A stretch of 64,000 nt of DNA from Bradyrhizobium agreste (lineage in GTDB: Bacteria > Pseudomonadota > Alphaproteobacteria > Rhizobiales > Xanthobacteraceae). The position numbers and the translations under genes are program-made. The stretch is from positions 69,501-133,500 of the forward strand of contig NZ_JACCHP010000015.1 of NCBI RefSeq assembly GCF_016031625.1. Reading direction: 5' to 3'. Shown here one piece after another: positions 1 to 6,941 of the stretch. How positions within the stretch are numbered: the first letter of the stretch is position 1; each line of letters starts with the position of its first letter. The notes below the pieces were generated by a model. That model did no database searches. It was not told the origin of the DNA and saw only the letters and a program-made list of their open reading frames with translations.

Positions 1-1179
1 CGGCGTCTGCGCGATCTGATACGCATCGGCCAACACGCGATTCCCGGCGAGCGTAAGCAGGTTCGGGAAGTCGGAAGTCGTATGCCCCGATCGCGTCAGA
101 ACGCGATCAGCCAGGGTGACGCGGTTGGCCCACGACACCCGCTCGCCGCGCGACTGCAGGATCATGGCGCCCATCTCCAACATCGAGCGGCCGGCCAACT
201 CGACAGCAGCACCCGTCGGTGCTTTGCCGGTCATCTTGGAATACAGCGCATCGACGATCGACCGATTCAGAAAGTCCGGATTCTCGAACGTCTCGTCGCT
301 GCGCGCGGCGTTGGTGCGAGTCCGGTTGGCATTGTCCGCGAGCCGTTCAAACGTACGTTCGCGGAAATCAGCCATCGTGCCGCCGGAGTCGACGTGCCGG
401 CGCACGAAATCGAGCGGGATGCCGGCGCGCTCCGCGATGTCGTAAGCTTCGCGAACCTCGCGATCGGACATCACCTGCCGCGCACCATCGTTCTGCGGCG
501 AGCGCACGTCGATCTGGCGAGTATTTTCATTGTTAGAATTATCGATCACTTCCGGGTCCATCCGGTTTCCTTTCAGGTGTGTGTTGAGAGTGGTCTGCGC
601 CGAACGGATCAGCGCATCTGCGTCGGCGGGAACGGACACAAGGGATGCTTCCAGCAATTCCCATTCGTCCGCGCGCCAGATTTCGACATCATTTTCGATG
701 CCGACCCGCGTCCAAACGTTGACGCGGTAGCCGACCGAAATCGCCGTAACCTCGCCGCGTGCGACCATGCCCTCGGCATTGCGACCGGCGTCGGTTTCAG
801 AAAATTGGATACGGCCAAGCAGTTTGCCGCCTTCGATCCATGCGTCAGTGACGACGCCCAAGATGGCATCGACCGAAGATCGATCATGGCTGTCGAGCAA
901 GCGAACCTGCCCGAGCGCCACACGGCGAAGATCGATCGCATCCGTTGCGATCGATAGTTCCTCGAAGGCCCCAAACCTCGGAACGCGCGCGCCGACGGAC
1001 AAGACGGCGATAACCGTTCGCGTTTTTGGGTTGTAGGTGCTCGATGCAAATCGAGCGGCGGTGTCCTCGCTTGCCAAGCGCACGGCCGCCGTGCCGGCCC
1101 GGAATGGTGCGCCGAGCGTGGCGCGCGCGGCAGTGTTCGCGGCCGGCGAGCGCCGGCGCGGCTTGTCAGTTCTGGTCAT
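1..1179 (-). CDS. HK97-type prohead protease / major capsid protein fusion (3' end beyond window)
   Basis: The frame is open from an ATG at 1179 to the window edge, giving 393 codons. Residues about 50-185 look like an HK97-family (S78) prohead protease: a conserved His in LLDSHDRSS (H97) and a Ser in TAISVGYRV (S147), followed by EASLVSVPADADAL, the usual end of the protease domain. The chain continues without a stop through a polar linker (about 195-215) into a second domain, as in phage proteins where protease and major capsid protein are one polypeptide. Such a protein would cut the scaffold part and build the procapsid. AGGA at 1193-1190 overlaps the upstream stop and supports this start. 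The capsid domain is largely outside the window, so the fusion is inferred from the length and open frame. Confidence 0.8.
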   Translation of the reverse strand, partial: MTRTDKPRRRSPAANTAARATLGAPFRAGTAAVRLASEDTAARFASSTYNPKTRTVIAVLSVGARVPRFGAFEELSIATDAIDLRRVALGQVRLLDSHDRSSVDAILGVVTDAWIEGGKLLGRIQFSETDAGRNAEGMVARGEVTAISVGYRVNVWTRVGIENDVEIWRADEWELLEASLVSVPADADALIRSAQTTLNTHLKGNRMDPEVIDNSNNENTRQIDVRSPQNDGARQVMSDREVREAYDIAERAGIPLDFVRRHVDSGGTMADFRERTFERLADNANRTRTNAARSDETFENPDFLNRSIVDALYSKMTGKAPTGAAVELAGRSMLEMGAMILQSRGERVSWANRVTLADRVLTRSGHTTSDFPNLLTLAGNRVLADAYQIAQTP

Positions 1180-1192
1180 GATGATGATTGTC

Positions 1193-1393
1193 CTAGTGGC
1201 GCGACTGGCCCAAGGGATCGACCAGTTCCAGCAATTCATCCGCAACCGCATAGCGGATCGCGCGGACGATCGTGATGATGCCGGCTGGGATTCCGGTGCG
1301 CTCAGCGGCGGTTGTGACTGTTATCCGCTCGCCAGCGGCAACCAGCGCGAGGATTGATGCGATTTGCTGTTCAAGATCGGCAAGGCTTCCGGG
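1193..1393 (-). CDS. open frame without a start codon, in frame after the TGA of the preceding gene
   Basis: There are 66 sense codons in the same frame as the 1948-1394 gene, separated from it only by its TGA stop, and ending in TAG at 1195-1193. The stretch contains no ATG, GTG or TTG in this frame. The encoded peptide looks protein-like: a helical start (DLEQQIASILALVAAG) and an HTH-like part (TTAAERTGIPAGIITIV). Its TAG overlaps the AGGA that serves the capsid gene. The stop reads TGA followed by C, a context known to be leaky, so a readthrough extension is possible. A point mutation that created the TGA, or initiation at a rare codon, are alternatives. Confidence 0.4.
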   Translation of the reverse strand, partial: PGSLADLEQQIASILALVAAGERITVTTAAERTGIPAGIITIVRAIRYAVADELLELVDPLGQSRH

Positions 1394-1948
1394 TCACCGC
1401 CAGTCCGCCGGCACCGGGAAGGTGATGTTAAAGCGAGCGGCATTGTTGCGGATGTCACGGAGAACAGTTGATGCGTTCACCAAGACAAGCCGCGCTTTCT
1501 GTTGCTCGACATCCGCCTTGAGTTGTCCGAGAACACTCACAAGGTCGCCGCCGAGATTGCGCCCGCCGCTGTTGCGCCCGCCTTGGTCGGTGTAGCCCAG
1601 ATAACCGACCCAAAGATCGTGCGGCGACGGCTCGCCGATCGTTGGCGATGCCAACCAATACATGTGCCCGATATCGCCGGCGTTGCACTCGACGATTTTC
1701 GCGGCGGTTGCGGCGCTGGAGCCATCGGCGTATCCGATCTCCATCATCAAACGCTCTTGGACGGCGATGAGAAGGACATCGACGGGCGAAAACCAATTCC
1801 ACCCGCGTTCCTTTGCGCGATCCCGAATTTCGTCGGTTGCGCCTTGAGACGGCACATTGACGGTCGGCAGTTGGTCCCGCCGCGCCCGAGTCTTGAATGC
1901 CGCAACGGGAATGCCCGTCATGGCGCAAACGTCCTGTCGTGTAAACAT
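1394..1948 (-). CDS. phage-segment protein of unknown function with N-terminal HTH
   Basis: This 184-aa protein has a good Shine-Dalgarno (GGAG, 8 nt before the ATG at 1948). Residues 1-28 (MFTRQDVCAMTGIPVAAFKT..) resemble a MerR/excisionase-like or Nu1-like winged helix. The middle has a Gly/Asn-rich stretch (GGRNSGGRNLGGD), and the C-terminal third is helical (LVSVLGQLKADVEQQKARL). I do not recognise the family. Its place just upstream of a prohead protease would fit a small terminase subunit or a regulator, but no catalytic signature supports either. The frame continues open past its TGA (see 1193-1393). Confidence 0.6.
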   Translation of the reverse strand: MFTRQDVCAMTGIPVAAFKTRARRDQLPTVNVPSQGATDEIRDRAKERGWNWFSPVDVLLIAVQERLMMEIGYADGSSAATAAKIVECNAGDIGHMYWLASPTIGEPSPHDLWVGYLGYTDQGGRNSGGRNLGGDLVSVLGQLKADVEQQKARLVLVNASTVLRDIRNNAARFNITFPVPADWR

Positions 1949-1980
1949 GGTGATATCTCCTATGTTGTGAAGTGAGATTG

Positions 1981-1996
1981 CATGGCCGTGGCCATG
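1981..1996. promoter_or_regulatory. palindrome in the 5' region of the HTH gene
   Basis: CATGGCCGTGGCCATG has 7-bp arms around a 2-bp centre. It lies 33 bp upstream of the start at 1948 and downstream of the terminator at 2051-2083, so it may be an operator for this transcription unit. A site of this kind can also arise by chance in GC-rich DNA. Confidence 0.3.
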
Positions 1997-2050
1997 TGAC
2001 GTTCAGCGCCCCGATTGAGCCGCTGCATTCCATGGTGGCCGCAGAAATGC

Positions 2051-2083
2051 AAAAACCCGCCTCGAATGGGGCGGGTTCTTTTT
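2051..2083. terminator. bidirectional Rho-independent terminator
   Basis: The stem AACCCGCC (2054-2061) pairs with GGCGGGTT (2070-2077) over an 8-nt loop. CTTTTT follows on the plus strand and TTTTTGC on the minus strand. It separates the repeat region and small gene on the right from the HTH/capsid unit on the left, so the capsid side probably has its own promoter. Confidence 0.75.
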
Positions 2084-2196
2084 CCCTAGGCTAACCTAAA
2101 GAGATCGACTGCCGATCCGTGTAGCGCCTGTTGGCGCCGTTCTGTGGCAGCTTGCATCAGTGCGGGGGTTGATAGAATGGACTTCCGTTCCGGTCA

Positions 2197-2580
2197 AACA
2201 CCCCCCGCACGAGTTTGTAAGAAACCCCTTAGTTTGCAGCGGTTCGGCGCAACTTTTCCCGGCCCTTATTCATCAGGTCGCGGGCCGTTATCGCGCTCAT
2301 TGATGCGAGTTGGTGTCTTGTGATGCCTTTTGATCCGTCCGGGGTTATGTCAAGACTTCCCCATGAAATCAAACTACCCGGACACGGAATCGCAGCAAAC
2401 CCCTTAAACCACAGCGGTTCGGCGCATCGTTTCTCCAACCCTCTTTGATCAGGCCGAGACCGTTTTCGCGCTCATTGATGCAGAGTTGGTGTCTTGTGAC
2501 GCCTTTTGATCCGTCCGGGGTTATGTCAAGACTTCCCCATGAAATCAAACACCCCCCGCACGGAATCGCAGGAAACCCCT
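2197..2580. repeat. two tandem 176-bp repeat units plus a partial third boundary
   Basis: Unit A (about 2221-2396) and unit B (about 2397-2572) repeat with a period of 176 bp. The best part, 2325-2374 against 2501-2550, is identical over 50 bp. The rest is about 80% similar with one 1-bp indel (GATGCGAG against GATGCAGAG). A fragment of the unit end (CAAACACCCCCCGCAC and the following AAACCCCTT) also occurs at 2196-2230. On the minus strand each unit carries TTGACATAACC and a short open stretch (DITPDGSKG-I/V-TRHQL). The indel puts the rest of the two copies out of frame, so a conserved coding role is unlikely. Confidence 0.75.
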
Positions 2581-2619
2581 TTGATTGCAGGCGATCAGTG
2601 CATTTTCTCGAGAGGAAAT

Positions 2620-2640
2620 GCGCGGGCGATTCGCCCGCGC
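2620..2640 (-). terminator. perfect GC-rich hairpin, possible terminator
   Basis: GCGCGGGCGA and TCGCCCGCGC form 10-bp arms around a single base. The hairpin lies 16 bp past the stop of the 2868-2656 gene. On the minus strand ATTTCCTC follows, which is a weak T-tract, so it could be a poor terminator or an RNA-stabilising hairpin. Confidence 0.45.
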
Positions 2641-2655
2641 TTCTCGAAAGCGTCT

Positions 2656-2868
2656 TTAGGCCGCAACGCAACTTCCAAGTTGTGAGTGCCACTTGGCGCG
2701 GGTCGCCTCATGCCGTGCAGCCCGCGACGCATCGGCGCGAATGCGTTGATCAATTTCGACGTCGATCGCCTCGCGTGAGTGGAGGTAGAGCGGCGTCGTC
2801 TCGCCCGTTTCCTCATCTCGATAAGTTGCAAAACGCACGCGAGGGCAAGATGCTGTGTTCTTAGTCAT
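2656..2868 (-). CDS. small hypothetical protein of the phage-like segment
   Basis: This 70-aa acidic/basic mixed protein begins MTKNTASCPRVRFATYRDEE. Residues 12-45 look beta-rich, and residues 45-65 form a basic helix (RADASRAARHEATRAKW). The frame shows sensible codon use and stands in an otherwise gene-free stretch. No clear Shine-Dalgarno precedes the ATG. I do not recognise the family. Small proteins of this size and charge are common in phage early regions. Confidence 0.45.
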   Translation of the reverse strand: MTKNTASCPRVRFATYRDEETGETTPLYLHSREAIDVEIDQRIRADASRAARHEATRAKWHSQLGSCVAA

Positions 2869-3252
2869 AAAGAAAACGTTTCGAGTTGGCTTCTACAGCC
2901 GGCGTCGGGTGCCGGCCCGGCAGCCGGGAGGTCGAAACTGCTCGAAACAGGTGGACGCGCTCTTAAGCCTTCGCTCTGGACATAGCGCGGCCCTCCCAGC
3001 CAAGCGGCCAAGTTGATCCGCCGTCGAGGGCGGAAACCGCGGCAAGTTTGGAAACGGTGCTGTTCGAGTCCGGGCTTTCGACACCCGCAGCAACCATTCC
3101 TGTTTTGTCAGACTCGCGCAAGATAGTGCATAATGCACTAGTTTCCTGCCGCGCGAGCGAAATGCTTGTCAGCGTCAACAGGGCGCATCAAAGTCTTGCT
3201 GGCAGGGCTCAAGGCTGAGGTAGGCGCCAACTCAGTCAAGCGATTCTTAGAC
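2869..3252. other. 384-bp stretch without a convincing gene; contains a 17-bp palindrome
   Basis: Two short overlapping minus-strand frames cross this stretch (ending at 2893 and 2963), but neither has a ribosome site or a recognisable product. The clearest element is the palindrome TAGTGCATAATGCACTA at 3124-3140, which has 8-bp arms and one central base. It may be an operator for the left-going small gene. Confidence 0.4.
3124..3140. promoter_or_regulatory. near-perfect palindrome, candidate operator
   Basis: TAGTGCATAATGCACTA is symmetric except for the central base. It is AT-rich within GC-rich surroundings and lies between the stop of the restriction-modification gene (3253) and the small gene starting at 2868. 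This is typical of a dimeric repressor site, but no repressor gene is recognised in the segment. Confidence 0.4.
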
Positions 3253-6120
3253 CTACTCACCCGCGGCTAGGCTAGAAGTGTCGCTCTTGCCAGAAGGCAT
3301 TCTCTTTCGCCTCTTTATCCCAACTGAGAACATTGGCGCGATCAGGTCCTCATACAATTTGAAAAGATGCTCAACCCGCTCACCGTCGCTTCCAAACGGC
3401 TCCTTGCGATAAATACGATCGACAGCAACATCAAGTGCCCGATGAGCCTTAAGTAAGACGGGCGGCATCGAGGTCGCATCGTAAATGTCTGCAAGGGATG
3501 AATCAGGGAATTGCTTGCGGGCATCGAGAACAGCTTTTGCCAAAGTGCGAACCTTCTCCACTTCTTTCTCTCCCGGAGCAGCCGGCCAAGGAAAGGCGTT
3601 ATAGTTGATGCCTATGGAATATTGAAACCGGCTCTCCAGTCGCCCGCCTACGAACGTCGTCCATGCCATGTGCATGGCGGAGGACATCACTCCAAACTGA
3701 TACAGATCGGCATCCTTGATGAATCGAAGCTTGTTGCTCGGTATAATAGGCGGTTCTAACCACCCCATAGGAATATATCTTCGGGTCTCTGAACTGACCT
3801 CTGGCACCACCAAAATCGGGGATTTTGGGATTACAGTAACGTGAAATTGCGCTGGTGTATCCGCCAAGCCTCGCGCCGATATTCCGGGCTTCTTTGCTTC
3901 CTTGTCCTGCTTTCGTTTTGCCGGACGTCGGCCTAATCGATACTCACGAACGAACTTTAGCCGCTCCGATACACTGGACATCGCGCGAAGCTGTGCCGGA
4001 CTCGCCTCTTGAAGAGCCAAAATCCAACGCGTTCCGCCGTTCAAATATTCCTGTCCCCCAATAAACGGTTTTACAAAGGGGCGTGCGCTCGGACATGCTG
4101 CCAAAAATTCCGCCTTCTCCTCGGGAGTATCGAGAATCAGGTATCCACCGTCGATTGGCTTAGAGCCAATGATCATCGCTGGTGCTCCTGAAATCGAGCG
4201 AGAGAGTTCGCGGACGACGAGATGCTTGTCCCGAAGGCGAGAGGCATCAATCAGGTAGGGAGAAAGCGCCGAATGGCTGCTTTCGACAGGGTCGCCATCG
4301 ATCGTGAGATAAGAGAACAGCCGCTTTTGGCTTGGTTCTTGATTCCGTTGCGACAGGCCGATGATTACGCAATGAACGTGTGCCTGCCCTCTGGCGTCGG
4401 ACAACCATTGAAACGTCCGGTGCGCAAAGCTGATCTCTAGCTTGCATCGATCAAATAACACTGGCCACAGTTGGCCTACCTGCTCGCCTTGCGTTACAGA
4501 ATTTGTCGCCACGAACGCAATCCGCGCTCCTGAACCCTTTGTAAATTGGCCCGCTTTTATGAACCAAGCACAAACGTAGTCTAGCGAACCGCCCGATCCC
4601 CCAAGCGCCGCTATTCGGCGAACCTGTTCGCGTTGCTGCTCGCTTTGATATTTGGCTCCGACAAAGGGTGGATTTCCAAATACGAACGAGCACTTGTCAG
4701 CCGAAATCACCTGAGACCAATCTGTCTCTAGCGCGTCTGCATGCCTAATGTTGGGAGACTTTGTCAGGGGGATTCGCGTATATGCCTCGCCGAAAGCAGC
4801 AGAAAGCCTCACGTTCTCAATGTGATCTGTCATCCACATCGCAACTTCAGCGATGCGCGCTGGAAATTCCTCGATCTCGATTCCATAAAATTGGTCAACA
4901 TTCACCCTAGTGTACAGCCCGATGTCGGTTACACGTTGCTCAGGATGAAGTTCTTTCAGAATCCTCGTTTCGAGTTCCCGCAGCTCGCGATAGGCAATAA
5001 CCAGAAAGTTGCCACATCCACACGCTGGATCGAAAAAGGTCAGTTTGGATAGTCTCGTATGGAATTCATCAAGAGCTTTGTCGCGTCCACGCTTAAGCGA
5101 CGTGATCCGTTCGAACTCCGCCTTCAGGTCGTCCATAAAAAGCGGTTCGATAACTTTGAGGATGTTCTTTTCTGAAGTGTAGTGCGCTCCTTTTTTTCTT
5201 CGCTCCTCCGTATTCATTACAGATTGGAATAGTGCGCCGAAAATTGCCGGAGATATTGCTTCCCACTTGAACCCACAGGCTGCAAGAAGCTTGTTACGCA
5301 TGTCGCGATCGAAGTGCGGGAGCGGTAGATTCTCCGCAAATAGGTCGCCATTCACGTACGGAAACTTGTTTAGCTCAGCGCTGATGGTTTTGTGTCGAGC
5401 ATTTTCCTTAGTATTGAGCACTTGGAAGAGAGCGGCCAACGCTCCGCCGACGTCGGCGCCATCTTCGCGAGTGTTTGCGACGTATTCTTCGAATATTCCG
5501 AGAGGCTGGAAAATGCCGGTGTCATCGGAGAAAAGGCAAAAAAGCAACCTTACGAGAAATCTCTCAAGGTTATGTCCGTCATAACCGGAGGCTTCGAGTG
5601 CATCGTGAAGTGCACCCATGATCTCCGAGGCCTGAATGTTCGCGGGGTCTTGATCGCGGAAAAGTCTCCGCTCTAATCCGACTATGAACCCAAAGGATTG
5701 GACGTGATCGGGAAGCTGGTCGAGCTTGAAGACCAGCGGCTTATCAGGATCAATATCAAGATCGTAAAGCTCGAAGTTTTGAAAATCTGAGAGCAGGATG
5801 TATCGCGGAAGCTCTTCTTCTTTGAGGCCAGGAAAATACTTTAGAGCTTGCTCCCTAGCCGGCTTCAGGTCCTGCCCTTTGGATTTCTGCTCGATAAGAA
5901 GCTTTCCCTTCCAAAACAAATCAAGAAAGCCGCGCTTGTTCTCGGGCAGCTTGACGCCGTATTCGAAGCTGGCCAGACGCCTGCGCGTTACACCAAACAG
6001 CTCAAAGAACTCGTTGTAAAAGGTCTGAGTTTCTCCCCGCTCGTAGTGGGCATCTTTCCATTCCTCCGCGAATTTTGCGGCGCGCGCGCGAATATCGTTC
6101 CAGTCCAGCCGAGTTGCCAT
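3253..6120 (-). CDS. MmeI-like type IIL restriction-modification enzyme
   Basis: This 955-aa protein combines nuclease, DNA methyltransferase and target recognition. The N-terminal nuclease motif is D67-x9-E77-Q-K79 (DLFWKGKLLIEQK), the same spacing as D70/E80/K82 of MmeI, so the nuclease looks intact. Methyltransferase motif X is near GAHYTSEKN (311-319), motif I is DPACGCGNF (364-372) and motif IV is NPPF (483-486), which is typical of adenine-N6 enzymes. The target-recognition region lies at roughly 620-850. Enzymes of this class modify one strand and cut about 20 bp away, without a separate methylase gene. The gene is visibly more AT-rich than its surroundings and stands alone between phage-type genes, as defence cargo would. 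Confidence 0.9.
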   Translation of the reverse strand: MATRLDWNDIRARAAKFAEEWKDAHYERGETQTFYNEFFELFGVTRRRLASFEYGVKLPENKRGFLDLFWKGKLLIEQKSKGQDLKPAREQALKYFPGLKEEELPRYILLSDFQNFELYDLDIDPDKPLVFKLDQLPDHVQSFGFIVGLERRLFRDQDPANIQASEIMGALHDALEASGYDGHNLERFLVRLLFCLFSDDTGIFQPLGIFEEYVANTREDGADVGGALAALFQVLNTKENARHKTISAELNKFPYVNGDLFAENLPLPHFDRDMRNKLLAACGFKWEAISPAIFGALFQSVMNTEERRKKGAHYTSEKNILKVIEPLFMDDLKAEFERITSLKRGRDKALDEFHTRLSKLTFFDPACGCGNFLVIAYRELRELETRILKELHPEQRVTDIGLYTRVNVDQFYGIEIEEFPARIAEVAMWMTDHIENVRLSAAFGEAYTRIPLTKSPNIRHADALETDWSQVISADKCSFVFGNPPFVGAKYQSEQQREQVRRIAALGGSGGSLDYVCAWFIKAGQFTKGSGARIAFVATNSVTQGEQVGQLWPVLFDRCKLEISFAHRTFQWLSDARGQAHVHCVIIGLSQRNQEPSQKRLFSYLTIDGDPVESSHSALSPYLIDASRLRDKHLVVRELSRSISGAPAMIIGSKPIDGGYLILDTPEEKAEFLAACPSARPFVKPFIGGQEYLNGGTRWILALQEASPAQLRAMSSVSERLKFVREYRLGRRPAKRKQDKEAKKPGISARGLADTPAQFHVTVIPKSPILVVPEVSSETRRYIPMGWLEPPIIPSNKLRFIKDADLYQFGVMSSAMHMAWTTFVGGRLESRFQYSIGINYNAFPWPAAPGEKEVEKVRTLAKAVLDARKQFPDSSLADIYDATSMPPVLLKAHRALDVAVDRIYRKEPFGSDGERVEHLFKLYEDLIAPMFSVGIKRRKRMPSGKSDTSSLAAGE

Positions 6121-6405
6121 GCGATTCCCCTGCCACTAAACAATCAATAATTGCGGTGCCTTAGATGCACAATGGGGAAATCACCGCGATCGGGCCTTCT
6201 CCAATCCAAGGGAACCGAACAGCTTCGATCGCTGGCTCAAGAAGCCATAGGCCTTGTTGTACCCTTTCCTTTGAGAGGGTTGGCGAAGCCACCGGGCTGA
6301 CAAACCTTGTCAACCGTGTCAACTCAGGATTCACAAGCTGTGACTGGTGAATTCTTGGGGCGCGCTTGGGCCGTAGGCGGTGGGTGTCCGGGAAGGACCC
6401 GCTGC
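6121..6405. other. intergenic region upstream of the restriction-modification gene, with a 9-bp-spaced repeat
   Basis: This 285-bp stretch has no gene. TGTCAAC occurs at 6308-6314 and again 9 bp later at 6317-6323. On the minus strand this reads GTTGACACGGTTGACA and offers two -35-like TTGACA boxes for the restriction-modification gene. No good -10 box could be fixed at 17 bp. Confidence 0.35.
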
Positions 6406-6684
6406 CTAGTAGGCTCCCTTCGCCTGCCGTTCCGCGATCCGCTTGCCAAACTCGGTGACGCCCCACGCCGGGAGACCGCCGGTTGCGCAAATATGATGGC
6501 ACTGCACGAGCCGGTGCCGGAACAGTTCATACAATTCAGGATCAGCGCGCTCGCTCGCGCTCATGAACCATCCATTCGGGTAGATCGCGAGCGCCCGCAA
6601 AACGTGGCGCTGCTTGATAGTCATCGACTTTGCGAATTCGATTTGGTCTTTGGTCAACTTGCTCATTGGATACTCTGTAGACAT
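6406..6684 (-). CDS. small hypothetical protein downstream of the iteron region
   Basis: This 92-aa protein starts at the ATG at 6684; an internal ATG at 6666 (MSKLTKDQIEF) is an equally possible start. A longer frame begins with TTG inside the terminator at 6795-6829 and is unlikely. The sequence (QRHVLRALAIYPNGWFMSA..LVQCHHICATGGLPAWGVTEFGKRIAERQ) has the helix-strand pattern of a winged-helix protein that ends a domain with 'WGVTEFGK'. I do not recognise the family. It sits directly after the origin-like repeats, where phages and satellites often keep small replication or regulatory genes. Confidence 0.55.
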   Translation of the reverse strand: MSTEYPMSKLTKDQIEFAKSMTIKQRHVLRALAIYPNGWFMSASERADPELYELFRHRLVQCHHICATGGLPAWGVTEFGKRIAERQAKGAY

Positions 6685-6941
6685 GTCCAAGCAGTCCAAG
6701 CACCGTTGAGGCGCTTGGACTGCGAGAAACGGCTTTATTTTGCGGGTTGGTCTAGGGTGTCCAAGGAGTCCAAGGACTTTGATAGGGTTGAGGTAAAACA
6801 AAAGCCGGCCTCAGGGCTGAGACCGGCTTGCTTCGCCTACGCGCGCGCGACCTAGACTCCCTAGACACCTTGGACGCGGGCCTTATTTTATAGGCTAAAT
6901 TGAATTTCCACAGCTTGGACGGCCCTTGGACGCGCCTAGAC
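6685..6941. repeat. iteron cluster, predicted replication origin of the phage-like element
   Basis: GTCCAAG/CTTGGAC occurs eight times: 6685, 6694, 6714 (inverted), 6759, 6768, 6869 (inverted), 6914 (inverted) and 6925 (inverted). A second 7-mer, CCTAGAC/GTCTAGG, occurs four times: 6750 (inverted), 6851, 6860 and 6935. Spacing is often exactly 9 bp: (GTCCAAGCA)x2, (GTCCAAGGA)x2, and CCTAGAC-CCTAGAC-CTTGGAC at 6851/6860/6869. The block follows the primase-helicase gene and overlaps its last codons. Iterons next to a primase-helicase are the usual layout of self-priming origins in P4-like satellites and plasmids. An AT-rich stretch (TTATTTTATAG, 6883-6893) could be the unwinding element. Confidence 0.7.
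6795..6829 (-). terminator. Rho-independent terminator after the primase-helicase gene
   Basis: On the minus strand AAGCCGG-T-CTCAG pairs with CTGAG-G-CCGGCTT around a 2-nt apex (stem 6829-6802) and runs into TTTTGTTTT. It lies inside the iteron block, so transcripts of the replication gene would end within the origin. It also argues against a TTG start for the downstream small gene. Confidence 0.75.

Noticed and set aside
2229..2692. Two small minus-strand frames in the 176-bp repeats
   Set aside because: They share DITPDGSKG-TRHQL but diverge by a frameshift between the units, and neither has a ribosome site. Treated as repeat DNA.
2893..3178. Overlapping 81- and 71-codon minus-strand frames
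   Set aside because: No Shine-Dalgarno, no domain and mutually overlapping. One of them contains the palindrome at 3124.
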